Part shown: positions 44,280 through 57,583 of the stretch, one piece after another
Layout: each line of letters opens with the position of its first letter
Position numbering within the stretch: the first letter of the stretch is position 1
DNA from: Thereva unica
Lineage: Eukaryota; Arthropoda; Insecta; Diptera; Therevidae
Reading direction: 5' to 3'
DNA length: 64,000 nt
Assembly: GCA_949987705.1 (NCBI GenBank)
Contig: OX465281.1
Location: 241,263,143 to 241,327,142 of the forward strand
Program-made: the position numbers and the translations under genes
Notes under the pieces: generated by a model
What the model was told of the DNA's origin: nothing
Database searches by the model: none
The model's input: only the letters and a program-made list of their open reading frames with translations

Positions 44280-45015
44280 GAGTTTTAGTACTGTCTCATT
44301 ACTGCAGCCTGCACCGACCTTCCTTCTATCTCAGTAGGCAAAACAAATCTTACAGCTGGTCCTTCTCTTAACACCTTGGGTATAAGTTTATTTGACGACT
44401 TGGGATGGAATGATCACATATTCCAAATAGCTAAACAAGCATCCCAACGCCTAGGATTTCTTAAGAGATGCAAATTCATTCTCCCACCAGCAGCCAGAGC
44501 TACAATCTACTAATCTTCCATTCGGCCCCACCTCGAGTATAACTCATTTGTCTCTGCTGGCGCCTCGAAAACTGCCTTAGCATCCGAACCAACGGATATG
44601 ACAGTCTTTGCATCTCCATCGACTCTCTGAGCCACCGTAGGAATTTAGTAGAGCTTAACAACGCCTTACTTTATCGCTTTTACCATAGTGACTGTTCCAC
44701 TGAAATTCAGAACCTTCTGCCTGCACGACAATATTTTTCCCGCAACACAAAACTCCCATACCATACAGCCCCCGTTCGACTGTGGAATAATCTTCCACAG
44801 TCAGTTTTCCCGAACTCGTACAACACCCAAGAGCTCAAACGTAAGGTTCGCACCTGCTCCAATACCTCCAGACCCCCTCCGCTGATGTATCTTTTTATTT
44901 TCTATCTTTCAAACCAAGCTTGCTACTAGACATTACGCCAAGACCGGAACGGCATGACAGACTGGTAGTACAAAGGGTGATTCCTAAGCTTGGTTTTCCG
45001 ACATAAATAAAATAA
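44280..45015 (+). pseudogene. Jockey-like non-LTR 3' fragment with (AAAT)n tail
   Basis: The plus strand reads LNTLGISLFDDLGWNDHIFQ, then IAKQASQRLGFLKRCKFILP, IRPHLEYNSFVSAGAS (RT thumb), SLSHRRNLVELNNALLYRFY and YHTAPVRLWNNLPQSVFPNS. Coding ends near 44925. An ATAAATAAAATAAA tail near 45003-45016 marks the 3' end. Frameshifts and stops are present, and the RT core is absent, so it is 5' truncated. It serves as the reference for the 12.1, 27.3 and 52.9 kb fragments. Confidence 0.8.
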
Positions 45016-45228
45016 AAGTGTTTAAGTCGTTAGTTGTATTAGATTATTGTATTCAAGCACGTCTCACTCAGCCTTATTCTTGTTGTCGAGTGACGTGACA
45101 GACGTGTCGCGTCGAGCTTAAATTGATATTACCATTGTCAGATGGCAAACAAATCGACGTCACTCGCCAACGAGAAAATGTGTGAAATTTAAATAAAACT
45201 CAAAAACCATTACATTTGTGAATTTTCG

Positions 45229-45234
45229 TTTATT
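45229..45234 (-). terminator. Candidate poly(A) signal of the cuticular protein gene
   Basis: AATAAA on the minus strand about 217 nt past the stop at 45451. It is the nearest canonical signal, but use of this site is inferred only from position. Confidence 0.4.
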
Positions 45235-45450
45235 TCTATATCGACATAAGGGTAGTAAAACTTACGAACTTTATAAATATACAATGTCTGCAGGATAAAA
45301 TTTCACAGACATTCAAATGTTTATGCCGAAACTTAACTAAAAGCGATCTTAACTCAAATACTGAAGGAATTCATGAGGTATGACATTTTTATAGAGCGAG
45401 TACAGTAATGAAAAGTGATGATTTATGAATGGTATGCGGTACAGATTGTT

Positions 45451-48400
45451 CTAATTTTGATATTTTTTAGTTTGAAACTTGGCTTGTAGCTTTGCCTTGT
45501 CCTTGGCGGCAATGTAAGCAATAGCCTTTTTCAATTGGTATGGAATATGGTCTGCCATTGGTACGAATCCCTCTTCCCCAGTTTGGTAGTAGACTCGGTA
45601 CAGTTCTCCGTCGTCTCCGGTGTATTCGTAGTAACCTTTACCCGTTGTTCCTCTTGCTTCCTCGTTGTCATTGACCAATCGAGCTTGTTCCTCAGCATAG
45701 ATACCATTTTCTGTCAAGTATCTGAAAAAGTGGTTTCTGGTTAGTGATTGCGTTCTGTTTAGGATGATCTGAAAACTTTTATTGTTTCACAATTCTTACA
45801 AATAATCGTATTTCTTCTTTCCCTTCTCTTCTTTCTGGTGTAGGATTCTCCACTTGCCTTCGTCCTCGTATGTGGTACGTGGCCTTGGAGTGGTTGTAGT
45901 TGTTGTCTGTGAATCAAGAAGAGTTTTGGTATCTTGATCGCCTTCTAATGAATCAATGGGCAATGTCAATGATGGTGTGAGTTTGTGATCGTTTGATGCA
46001 ATGGAACGTTTTGTTTTTGGGGAATACTCAGGGAAACCGTATTGAAGCAACACTTCAGGTCTTGGGATGTCATAAACTTGATTGTCAAATGGATCTTTAC
46101 TTACTGTGTATAGGCTGTAACGAGATTAAAATATAAAACATTAGAAAATTAATTATAAAAGAAAAACAATCTTTAATGCAATTTCGATTTAATGGAGGAG
46201 TATATGACATGAAGGATCGCAACTGAAAGTAAATGTTTTAAAAAAATAAAGTGTAAAAGAAAAGTAAAAAATATTAGAAAAAATAAAAGAATAAGTTCTT
46301 ACCAATATTTTATGCTGCGAAAATTATTTACAAGAAGAAAAATGGTTATGGTTTTTTTTATTTTTTAGAAAGTGTATGCTGGATGCGGTTGGAGTTTTAC
46401 AAATAGTATTTTAGTATAGTTTTTAGTATATTACAATATAATTATTGTAGCATTATTAATTTTACAAAATTTCATTTTACTAAAGAGTTGCGATTTCGTC
46501 GTTTTAAAAGCAAATGTTGAAGAAAGCATTCGAAATTTTTCTGTTGATGTCCATATTGTTATAGGTATTGAGGTATCTTTGGGTAATAGAAGTTGAATAA
46601 GGTATTTTTCAAAATTTATTTTAAGAAAAACGGACTAGATCTTGAAATGCACATATCGAAGATTAAACCTGTCTATACTAAACAGAAGAGTTTCTCATGT
46701 TATTCCTTCCAATCGCGGTGGAGCCCAACTCGCGTCTTGGCTTTCTCTGTTCTTCTCCCCCAGTCCTCTCTGGATGAGATTATCCAGTTTGATATACATC
46801 ATATTTTAAAAGTATATTCCTTTAGCATAAAACTGGGTGAACCAATGTCTTATATATATTTTAAATTTTGTCTTTCTATGTCTTGTCCAAGAATTCTGCA
46901 GTTAAAGATGTGCAGAAAGGGTTTTGTTTCGAAAAGATTTCTTTAGTTCTTCGATTTTGTTCGTCACGATCGAGCCTAAGTATACAAAAGTGTCATCTAC
47001 TTTCAAATTGTGTTCTAGCGTCAGATAGCATGTCCGTTGGTATCAATTGTGTCAGCATTTTATTAAGGAGCCGTTCAAAATGTTTTTCATCATGCTTGGA
47101 CTATGGCTTCTATGATGCCACCATTTTGTTCTCATTTATGTTCATTCTTCTGTTGTGGCCACTACTGATCGCTTTAAATTCCTGGTAAGCATAATGGTGT
47201 TATTATTTTGGAAGTTCTCATGGATATCTGGGATTAGCTTTTTAAAGATATTTTAAGATACTGGGTCATTTCAGGTCTCGTCATCTTCCGCTTGTTCTTT
47301 ATGGGCTATTCTTATCTGTTTACGATCGGATCTTCTAGTTTCCAATTTCCTCTCTTTTCATCTCTTCGTATTTTTCGTAGATCTTTACTTTTTTGCAAAT
47401 GATGAATGATACTGAGTCGTACAAGATAATTGATTAAACGGCTTCCTTTTACAATAATCGGTATTTCTCTAACGCAGCAAATATGAACGTATGCTGCCAT
47501 CTACATTTTCGTCTAATTTTTTGGTCTATCGTCTATCATTTTGTTTTTCTTGAAACACCCTGTAGTTGGCAACTGGGGATCTGATGGGTAATCTTCGCTT
47601 TCACTAAATACTAATGTGAAATGTTATATCTTACTTCTGCTAACTCTCAGACAATTATCCTCCAAAGTCTTTCTTCATTTCTCTAAAAATTTGGACTTCA
47701 CGACATCAAAATTTTCGACTACATGTCATAGTAACATCGGCATATAGGTGCGATATTAAGAATTCCATTTGCGGTGTTAAAAAGGAATGGTCTAAGGATA
47801 GAACCTTGGGGAAATCCCAAGTCGAGCTTCCAACTATAGATTGCGTTAAAAAATATATTAAAGACTTCTACGAAAATTGATAAATCTCCTCCTACATGCG
47901 TTCTGCATAAGTTGCTGATGTACTCTCTCCTTATTTTTGACATTCTGAATGGTGTTGACGGTGTAAGTTGGTTTTCTTTGCTAATTCTCAGTTAATAGGA
48001 AGTCTTCGAAGAATGTATACCTCCAAAAATTAGATGAATATTTCTGATAGAAGGGCATGAAGGATTTAATAAAGTGCACCGGCACTAGTGTGATTAACAA
48101 CAATATCGTAGACCAGGGAGGTTGGATAGAAAATGATTAGTTGTAGGATTTAATGATTCGTCCTATTATATGACCAAAAGTTCTCTGTATACAAGGTGAC
48201 CAACAGCAAGTCCATAAGTCAACAAAATGATTCAGAGCAATGTCTATCTGACTACTAAATGTGTGCCAAAGAATTATTTGTTAATATAAAATAAGGTTTT
48301 TGTTTAAAATTCAGGAGGCCGGTGCATCAAATAGACAAGTCCAGACAAACATCATCTGCGGTCTACTCGATCAAAGATCTACCGCCTTGGTATTGAATCC

Positions 48401-51400
48401 TACCATCAGCTCCCCGAAGATGTTGACTTTACATGGGGTGACCCCTATATACTCTTGACAATAGAATACTCAACAGACTCAGGAGGGTGAAAATCGAGTA
48501 TTTCGCATCTCAAAACGAAGCCAACACCGGTTTGGTTCTACAGGTAGGGGGTAGGATGGCAGGCTTACAAACTTCCACCGTAAAAATCCACCCGTCACTA
48601 ATCCTCAAGGCAGGCCTCGGACGTCGGACACAACGGACTCAACGGCAACGATCTAAGCAGCGGAATATGGAATTCGATAATGCTTTACATCCGGAGCTGG
48701 AGACATGTTACAAGGGACCGTCAAACTTAAAGGAATGCCTTAAAGAAGGCAAATGCATGATTTGGACTGTAGCGTTTTCCGATAAATGGATGAATGGACC
48801 CAACTAATTAATGTATGACCTAAATCGATCACCTGGGTTGCCCTAGAATTCATTAATTTCTAAATATTAACATGATTTTATTTGACCTCTACAGCTAGAA
48901 GAGTTCAATAATCTGACATTAGCTAACTGACAGAAGGTGAAAATGGCTACAAATGCTGATTTTGTACAACCTCTTCAGATAATGCTGATCTGCCATTTCG
49001 TTTTGGTTAGTATGCTTTTACAATAATCCTTAAAATGTTTCTAAAATCATAATAAAACAATTTGCTGAAGGTAGATCCTCCTTGACATTCATAATTTTAT
49101 GGTGGATCCTCCAAAGTTATAATATCTTTTTCTATCCTCTAATAAATCTGCATTTTGATGGAGCTAACCTTAATTATGCCTTAGTATATTCTAAATAACA
49201 GTTGATTATATATTATCTTCAAGTCACGTTTTGAACTGATCTAAGAAATTTAAGTAAGGATTTTCTTGCAAAAGTTTTTAGCGGTGGAGCTGGAGGCTGA
49301 CGCTATCTAAAGAGCGTTTAAATGGGTAAAAGATTACCATTGACACGGGAGAGCGCTTGTTTCGGTGGAACGATCGTTATGAAAGTAACGTTACAGTTTT
49401 GTTAGGGGTGTTACATTTCTACGATGGCTCAAATAATCTATAGTGGTGTAAATTGTGTCGTTTTCTGTGATATTTAAGGCTCTAGTACTTTATCTAACCA
49501 TGCCAAGGTGGTTTGCGAAGTTCTTCTATCGGAAGTTATATTCTAGGAGAAACTGAATGTACGATTTGCATATTATAGCCTAAAGCAATGGATGGAGAAG
49601 GAATTCACACCTCCTACGGAATCATAAGCACTGGGATTCTAGTTTGACCGATTTGGAGTAAGTGTTTATTTTATCGCAGGTGCTTTCTTAGTACGTGGTC
49701 TAATATGTTAAAGATGGGTCAGCCGTTAGTTCTACACCATCCACTGACACGGATTGAGGGATTCCCCTTTATTAGATATTGGATGTTTTATTGAAAACAC
49801 CACATTTCATCTTTTTGGTGGCATTGAATATGACTCTGAATATGAATGAGTTCAGTGTCCCTGTACATAAGTTCACAATCACAAAAAGTGGTACATTTTC
49901 GAAGGTGTAAGAAAAACTCAGAGTACCGACTTCATCGGAGAAATGGATTGTGCAGGTTTGGTGATAAAATTGCTTCTGGGGATCACCCTTAGAGATTGTA
50001 TGGGGTTTAGATTTGACGTCGGTCAAAACTACCTTGACTGATGGACCAGAAAGAAAACTCTTGATAAAGCTCTAAACCTGTATTAATACCAATAATTGTG
50101 GAAAGGCGAAAAGCCATGACACTTTGTGAAATCGAACTTCTGATGACTTAACTGATGTCGTAACTTGGTTGCTCAGGCTGGCTGGTTAGTCATTTAAGGA
50201 TAGTAAAGGATAAGAGCTTTGAATCGATGACCATATGCGCAGATGTTCCTACTATTTTTAGCAGACTTCGATAGTGGTGAATAATACTGGTATACTGGCT
50301 CAGAAACTGTTGACAACTAAAATCGTATAAAATTATATTGTGTGTTTATTTTTATCAGTCCGGTTATTTTTAATTTGGTTATTTTCAGGTAGTTCCCTTT
50401 GATGTTGTTTTGAAACAAACAAACTGCTACCAAATAACATAATAATAAAAATAGACAAATTCCTCTATCACGTGCAGCACATGACTGATTAATAATCATC
50501 AAAAAATCGATTTACTTCTTCTTAATCCTCCATTACGATACCGAAAACATTAACCTTGATTTTAGAATAGCAACAAATGCGAAGAATTTCAAAATTAAAT
50601 TATAAATTACTACAATACATTACACAAAAATCTTAATCCTCTCATCAAATTTAGTGCCAATAACTGGCCATTGACATACATCATCAGCACTTTATCAGCC
50701 TGTTACCACACACAACAAAATGTAAAAAACCTGAACCCAGCATCAAAATTCATTTCCAGCACATTTTGTATATTTTGTATGTATTGTATATTGTTACATC
50801 ATCCCACTCAATAAAAATGTCACCTGTTAAAAACAGGCTCATTTCGGTGACCTTTAAGCGTCGCCGAAGATGACTTGACCCATAAATAATTGTGGTTGAA
50901 GAACGGATTTTGTGTTAAGAATTTACACCAAAAAGATTTCTTTGGGTTCAATAAATTTTTCGAGCTGATAAGACTGCATCATTCGATGAAGGTGAATTTA
51001 TATTTATGATCATTTTTGTAGCTAATGTGTGAAATGGGATTAAATTAATAAATTTCAGGTGTGATGATCTTAATGTCTTGTAAAAGAATATATGAAAAAT
51101 GAAAAACACCTTGGCACACCCCGATCACGCTTTAGGTGAGAACTGATCATGGGTGGCCGAGTTTTAAGTGATGTTCGATGATCAATCATGGCAGTCAGCT
51201 GCTGACATGATCGCTTTGTCAAAAGGAAATTGAAAATTGAAGACAGCTTATGTAGAAATGATGAACAGAAGTGGAAGCATACGGATTTGTCAAAACTGAC
51301 AACGCGATAAGATTAAAAAAAATTAAAAAAAATAAATAAAAAATAATGCTTTATAGATGAAAAACTGCCGAACTTATGAAATTGAGTCATTTTGGTCATA

Positions 51401-54400
51401 GGACAAATGTTAACTCAAGAAAGTCATTTCCAAAATTTGACAGCTGGAATAAATTATTGTGTTTTTCGTTTTTGAAGCATATAATATTTATGTAGTTATG
51501 CATTTACAATTTATGTACCTGGGCAAATAGAGAATATATAGATTATTTATGATTAAATGTTATATACAATAAAAAAAAACACGACTATATTTAAATTAAT
51601 ACGCCTCTCTCCAAACATACCTGTAATCTCCCTTGTTGTCAAATTGATAGCGGTATAGGCTCTCATCACCATCGTAAGGTCCATAACCGCCATCATAGGG
51701 ATTTGGGATGTGTACGTAAATTCCCTTTTCGCGGTCATCATGGACATGCATGTAAGGATAGGGCCTGTGTACGTAACGGCCTATATTTAAAAAAAAAATA
51801 CATTTCATATTAATATTTCACTCATTTTATGGTTTTGTAATGTACAAGAAAATTCGAAAGATGAAACATATAGATACAGTGTAATATTTATTTAGTAATA
51901 GTAATGCCAAATCCAGAGAATGTGTTATAATTTTGTCAGTTTTGTGAGAATATTATCAGTCTGTAAGTGTGAAATGTATAAAGAGAAATTCCCATGTTTT
52001 TTTGTGAATAAATATTTTATAAGATAGTAGTGAGTGTAGTAGTGTTAGCCAAAACATAATAAAAAACTATTAATTTTGTAAAGGATAGCGAAAATGGTTT
52101 AGTATTTAGTGCGTGCATTTTATTATATTTATAAATATTTATTATATAAAAAATTTTGTTTCCTCATTTAAATTATACGTATGTCGTAATAAAACTAATT
52201 AAAATTAACTCCGATTATATTCTATGTGCCTTAATACGTTTCTTTGTGAAATATTTCTGCCACTAATACTGCTATGTCCTTCGAAGCGTTGTATCATAAA
52301 TCTTGTTGTCCAAATTTGTCCTTTTCTAAATGAATTTTATCATATAAGTTAAAGGCTTCCGTATTCGTCGCTTTGAAGGTTCTAGTCTGATTGCTTTGGG
52401 TATCTACAAAGCTTTGACAGAGTGTGATACCCTGCTATGTTGTTTAAACTCCAATCTATTGGCATGAACTTAGTTCTAAGTTTGAGTTGAACTTAGTTTA
52501 AACTTGAGTTTTCTTTCTGGGCACTCAAACAGGTAGTATGTTCACAATATATCCTGTGTTCCCCAGTGGTCAATTCTATCACCCCTACTTTTCCTAATCT
52601 GTATTAATGATATGCTTTAATCATATTCTGAGTTGACTGACTCTGCCATCTTCAAAAATAAAAATCAAGTAAGTACCAGATCAGGATCCTTAGCTGATGT
52701 ACAATTCATTCAACCTGGATATCGAACACATTCTTGATCGGGGCCGCAAGATTCTTGTCGATTTTAATACCTACAAAATGAAGTATTGTCGCATCTCTAA
52801 TAAAAGCTGTACCGGGCTTTGTTTTTTAGGCATAAAATAAACTGAGGATTTGCGATGGTATGATTAAACATTCGAAATTGCGAAACAAACAGGCCTGCGA
52901 TTCCATAAGACCTGGTACACATTGAGGCTCGGCGTTGCGTTTTGCGGGCGTTGGAAGTGTATTTGTTGGTAAAAAGGGCGCGTTGGCATGTGTGCACCTA
53001 ATAGAAATTCTTTGATATTTAAAACGCTCATTTCGAAAGCGCGTACTTCAGAACGACCAATGTGTACTAGGCTTAAGAAATGCAAATTCTTCATTCCGGA
53101 CTACAAGACCTTCAATTGGCCTCGGCGCGAATACAGTTCATTTATTTGGGCATAGCTTCAAAAAAACACCTCAGCATGGTTTGACAAAGTCCAAACGTAG
53201 GAATGTAGCAGCGCCGAAAAAATTGTATCGCTATTAGTATTGCGGATGTTATACTAAAAACCATCTTTCTTTCTTTGAAAAACTTTGCTATCAATACTTC
53301 TCTGTTATCAATACTTGATCTTTTTTAAGTAAAAACGTGGTCCATTGTGCCAACCGTTCATTTAAAAACTATGATCGTAAGGCTTTTGATATATAGTAAA
53401 ATTGATTTAGTATTCATATCCCAGTGGGAGCAGGAAAGCCACGATTGAGGAGTCCCAATGTCCTGGCGGTAGTAGCCTTACAATCGCACAATAAATGCTT
53501 TGATATTTCAGGAGCTGCTACAGAGCAGCTAAAATCAACTACCATACCAGCTCTGTTATGCTTAAATAATAATTAAGCGGACAGTGGTCCGTAAGGGGTT
53601 TTTTTTTGATCCCACGTCAAATCTAAATTTAAATGCTTACCAAGCTTACTTTTGCTGATTTGAATAAACCGGGGCCCAAACCGTCCCGTTCCTGATGGTG
53701 AGGGTGGTTAGTTCAGTTTAGCTTTACGCAGTCTCAGTGTGAGCAAAAGCGTTGAACAAGAGAGCTAACAGCCGAGCCCTGGGGAGCCGCATACAGAATA
53801 AAGTTGAAACAGATAAGTGCATTCGTACAGTGCGTGCAATGTATGCCGCGAGTTTTCGTTGGCAGACAGTTGCGTGCTTGGGCTCCGTCTAGCCTTTACA
53901 AACATCCAAAAAATCTCAGCGACGAGTGCATGTGTCTGTTGTGTGTTCTTGGGTATTTGGGACTATGGCGAATGGGCCAATGTGGAAAAGTTGGAATTAG
54001 ACCAACTTTTGCGTTGCGTGCGTTCTGTTTACGTAACTTTATGTCAGTTTGCATTTGAATACACGTACTACTATTATATCAATCGCCGCACGTACCAACG
54101 AGCACATGTATCTGTTTCCAGCTTAATCGTCCGCGGCGCATACAGGACCATATCCAAAAAAGCTTTTCGAATTCGCAAGGCAGATGTTGGGATTGCCCCA
54201 TTTAATTTTTAATGGGGTTTGCCTCATAGGAGCTTTAAGGGATAAGACATACCTAGCTTCAATATTGTTAATTTTTTTGTGCGGTGTTCATGAGGAAATT
54301 AAGGTGAAAGCCCTATTTCGGCAAGCCTCTTATTAGGTCCACACGCTGCATGAGGCAATCCAATTTTTAAATGGTAGCCGGGTGGGGTTTAAAAAGCTTG

Positions 54401-57248
54401 CAGTTATAAGTTCCTAATAGCTCTAATAAACTATATGTAGTTTTCGTATGAAAAGGCTTACTTGTGTGCGGCCCTTCGACCCCGCTCCTTCGTTCCCAGC
54501 GACCGACACAGCCCTCCATTCTTTAGGTTATTAGGTGTACATGAATTTTTTTGGGTGTGGATTTTCCCACCCAAAGCGAAAGTGCGTGTACACCTTTCCT
54601 TTTATCTCCATGCCCTCTGTCGTCCTTGTTTACCATAAGCGCCGAGGCTATAAACGAAGGGTAACTTGGGCCTTTGTATGGCAGAGTCAGCGATCGGTCT
54701 CAGTACCATCGATCAAAACACCAGGTTTAGTAGAAATGTTAGCTTGGGCACCTTAGGTACTATTTTTCAAGCAGACGCGTTTGCTATAGTTAACTTATTT
54801 TAGTATTCTATTAGGGCCAAGAGAAGATCCCGTAGGACACAGTATAAACTAGCCTAGGACTGCCAATGTGCTCTTGTCGAGCTTGGTATTCTCAAAACAA
54901 GTTACCCTGCAGGAATTTGAAGGCAATGAAGTTCACTCTTGTCTGACAGGCCTCCGAATTGAATTCATTAGTCCGGAATACTCACGGCGGGACACAGACT
55001 TCCTTGACAATCAGACTCTGGCATACCAATGTTCACGACTGATGTGAGAAAGTTCAAGTGCCGTTTGGAAATGCGACTAGAAATTTATGGCACAGCAGAC
55101 AGGACATCAGGTAGCTGGTCGGCTTGATTAACGAAAACTCCGCTGCAAATGGCCATCTATGGAAGGTTAAAATGACGGAAGGCTTCATCTGTCTTGCCAC
55201 GAGAAGGATGAATCACTCTGCTTTTCTCTTTGCCCCAAGTTAGGGGGAGAAGGACCTGCTGTTAGTTAGGATCGTCAAGCTGCAAAGTTGGTTTAAGCGG
55301 CCTGGCCTACGAATATCTATACCTCATATTTGTTGGTCAGCCCGCTTACACCAACTTAGCAACTTGAATTGAAATGCAACAGGCCAAGGAGAAACTACCA
55401 TATTTTTGCACCTATCACTCTAATAAGAAATAATAATATGAAAAAGCTAGTCTTCACACAAATTTTTGTGTATACCTACTATTAGCAAATAAACTATTTA
55501 AAAAGATACCCTATATTTAGTAAGTAAAGCCTAATAATGTTTTAAAGATAATACGAAGTTAGAAAAAAAAAGATTCCTAAAAACTTGCTGCTGGTTGTTG
55601 TTTACATTTTAGGTTGTTTTTATTTAGAAACGATTTTAACAATAAAAAAAAAAAACTCTCGATTTGTTGTTTAAAAAAAACATCTATAAAAATTCTTTTT
55701 GTATTAAAGTAATTGAAGTGAAGTCTTGTGATTTTGTTTTTCTCTATATAAAATGTTGAAGTTATCCTTCAATCAACCAACCTTAAGCGCGAAGGTCTTT
55801 ACTCTACTTGAGAGAATTTAGAAAAATTTAGAAAAAAATATTAAAACTTGATTATCTGCATTCTATCAAATAACTTTAACACCATGAAAAACAATGAAAA
55901 TATTGCTCCAAAATAAAATTCAATTTATAAAAACAAAACTAGTTTAAACCTACTAGAAACTAATAACAATAAAATTATCATATCGCTTCCTAGATAAAAA
56001 TCAAGTCGACCCCTTTTTTATCTAGATAGAAAACCGATTTAAAAAAAAAATAATTTTTAGATATTGCAAAAAGCCCACCTGTGATCACAACAGAAATGAC
56101 CTTAACAACCGGAAAGCATAAAATTTTGTAAATAGCTACCTATTTGACCCATAATAATAACGGTGTGACTTTGAAAAGGTGAGCGAAAAATATTTTTTTT
56201 TATATAATATAATTAAAATCGATAAAATCCAGAGTAGAAAACCTGATTGTTCGTTTTTTTGGGGTTTCCTTTTGTTGGTAAATAACAATATTTTTGGAGA
56301 CAAAAAAAATATGCGAATTCTAACAAAAGTTAATAAAAATTCAAGGATGAGTTTGTCGGGACAAAAATTATGACTTTGAGATGTGTGACGTGATATCAAA
56401 AAATATTGCAAAAACCTGGACACAAAATGGAATGTGCCACACATAATATATGCCAAAATGATAGTGGGTGTGATATGGTATGGTACCATGGCGACTTAGT
56501 AGGTATTATATGGGAATTTATGTTAACTATATTGATTCAATATTTCTACAATTATTATTACTGATTTTGTATGTTTTTGAGATTTTGTTTTAATTTTTAT
56601 GGTAAAATGAATTTTGTTTTTAATTTTATGGTAAAAATGTCAAGGCTCTTGAAACCTTGTGATATAAGGGTGTACGAACTTTGTACTGAAAAAATATTAA
56701 GCCAATGTGCCAATTATGAATTTTTGTACAAAAAATATGAATTTTGAATATTGAAAAAACAGGTGAAAGGTATCTGTAGAACTTACTACTACCTGGAACT
56801 TTGTAGAAATATTAAAGCGATTAGTATCACAATTTGTTGTAACACGAACTACTGAAAAACGAAATTAATTAGTTTTATCTAGGCTAAAATTATTATCTAA
56901 GTATCGTGTATCTTAGCTGATGAAGATTTATCCAATTTATTATCAGTGGTTGAGTTATTGTGCTTTTGTGCTACGACCTATATAGAGTGGCTACATATTG
57001 TTTTTTTTGATATACACATATTATATATATAGTTGAGTATTATACGGTGTCAGTACGGTTAGATATCGTTAACAAACAAACAAACGACTACATAGTATTA
57101 TATTCCTTCCATCCATCTAGGGAAGGGCGATGAAAATACCTTCATTCGGCTTGGGCACATATTTTCCGCTAGAGCTATATTTTTTTGGTTTGTACTTGCC
57201 ATCCTCAGCTGGTTCTGGTTCTGCTAAGATGCACACCGATACGCCGAG
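45451..57248 (-). CDS. Cuticular protein with Rebers-Riddiford chitin-binding domain (CPR), at least 4 coding exons, 5' end missing
   Basis: Coding exons on the minus strand are 57248-57140, 51780-51621, 46114-45800 and 45721-45451. All junctions are GT-AG. Phases join exactly (G|GC, AG|C, TT|A), giving 284 residues without a start. The first exon begins LGVSVCILAEPEPA, the end of a signal peptide, so a short upstream exon with the ATG is unplaced. A Tyr/Pro/His-rich region follows (VHRPYPYMHVHDD, IPNPYDGGYGPYDG), then a Thr-rich TTTTTTPRPRT stretch. The last exon carries GYYEYTGDDGELYRVYYQTG and EEGFVPMADHIP, fitting G-x8-G-x6-Y-x-A-x-E-x-G-[YF]-x7-P except that the Ala is Thr. Such domains bind chitin in extracellular cuticle. 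The 3' side is supported by a stop after KKYQN. Introns of 5.5 and 5.4 kb hold dead retroelements; the third is 78 nt. The RR subclass is unsure. Confidence 0.88.
46690..47070 (-). pseudogene. RT thumb fragment in the intron
   Basis: The minus strand reads DDTFVYLGSI, or close to it after one frame change, with KIEELKKSF downstream. This resembles the FVYLGS..V block after the palm of RTE/CR1-like RTs. It is short and frame-shifted, so assignment to a family is tentative. Confidence 0.4.
47719..47943 (-). pseudogene. RT palm fragment in the intron
   Basis: LGFPQGSILRPFLFNTANGI followed by LNIAPICRCYYD corresponds to the VPQGS.LGPLLFNI..I and YADD region of a non-LTR RT. The catalytic pair is degraded. 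It is too short for clade assignment. Confidence 0.55.
52390..53200 (+). pseudogene. Jockey-like RT fragment, split by a MITE
   Basis: VPQWSILSPLLFLICINDML (about 52553-52615) is the RT palm lead-in. LNLDIEHILDRGRKILVDFN follows the lost palm. TFEIAKQTGLRFHK ends at the MITE, and KKCKFFIPDYKTF with REYSSFIWA follows it. Reading across one copy of the TAAGA duplication keeps the frame and restores the match to the 44.4-kb copy, which confirms the later insertion. Confidence 0.75.
52911..53073. mobile_element. 163-bp MITE with TIR CCTRGTACACATTG
   Basis: The left end is CCTGGTACACATTG; the reverse complement of the right end is GCCTAGTACACATTG. TAAGA at 52906-52910 and 53074-53078 is the likely 5-bp target duplication. 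The interior is GC-rich (GGCGTTGCGTTTTGCGGGCG) with no coding capacity. Superfamily unknown. Confidence 0.8.
53680..54230 (+). other. Unassigned GC-richer stretch, perhaps a retroelement 5' leader
   Basis: A plus-strand frame of 131 codons starts at 53817 but shows no recognisable motif or credible composition. An initiator-like TCAGTGTGAG at about 53734 and the RNase H-family fragment downstream in the same strand make a retroelement leader possible. This is speculative. Confidence 0.3.
54680..55320 (+). pseudogene. Fragment of the RT-RNase H non-LTR family (RNase H to C terminus)
   Basis: VSLGTLGTIFQADAF (54738-54785) and RSRRTQYKLA.DCQCALVELG (54820-54885) match ISLGTLATVFQAEVYAI and RSRRIKSKLVWDCQRALHELG. 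CHEKDESLCF (55200) matches the zinc-binding tail, and LQSWFKRPGLRI (55285) matches the end of the 2.5-kb copy. Several frame changes occur. Sequence at 55320-55385 resembles the same 3' end in reverse orientation. Confidence 0.7.
55390..57139. other. AT-rich intron sequence, no feature seen
   Basis: A/T-rich DNA without repeats or frames of note, up to the cuticular exon at 57140. Confidence 0.5.
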
Positions 57249-57583
57249 CTGTAATTAGACAATAAAAACAAAAAAAAAATTGTTAATATAAACTTCTATT
57301 GAACGTGGAATGTATTTATTAAGAGTTTATAATATGAACTAGAACAGAACAAAAATATCTGTCTATATCTATAAAAATCTCGTGTCACAGTGTTTGTTAT
57401 CGAACTCCTCCGCAACGAGTTGACCGATTTTTATGAAATTTTTGTGTATGTATATTTTGTGTATTTTTGTGTGTGTATAGATCTGAGAATAGGTCGTAGA
57501 CTATTCTTTATACCCTCAACCAAAAGGAACAGGTGAAAATCTAAAAAAAAACTGTAATTTTTGGGAATTTTTACTTCAATTTA

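Larger units (their letters stand above)
46115..51620 (-). other. Intron of the cuticular protein gene (5.5 kb)
   Basis: GT at 51620-51619 and AG at 46116-46115. It contains two antisense-to-plus RT fragments (46.7-47.1 and 47.7-47.9 kb). The remainder is AT-rich with no recognised feature from about 48.0 to 51.6 kb. A GC-richer patch at 48300-48800 has an open frame of 106 codons (48487-48807) without recognisable motifs. Confidence 0.6.
51781..57139 (-). other. Intron of the cuticular protein gene (5.4 kb)
   Basis: GT at 57139-57138 and AG at 51782-51781. It contains a jockey-like fragment with a nested MITE (52.4-53.2 kb), an unassigned GC-richer stretch (53.68-54.2 kb), and an RNase H-family fragment (54.7-55.3 kb). 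AT-rich DNA fills 55.4-57.1 kb. Confidence 0.6.

Noticed and set aside
53817..54212. 131-codon plus-strand frame
   Set aside because: Composition is unlike a stable protein and no motif was found. It is possibly a retroelement leader.
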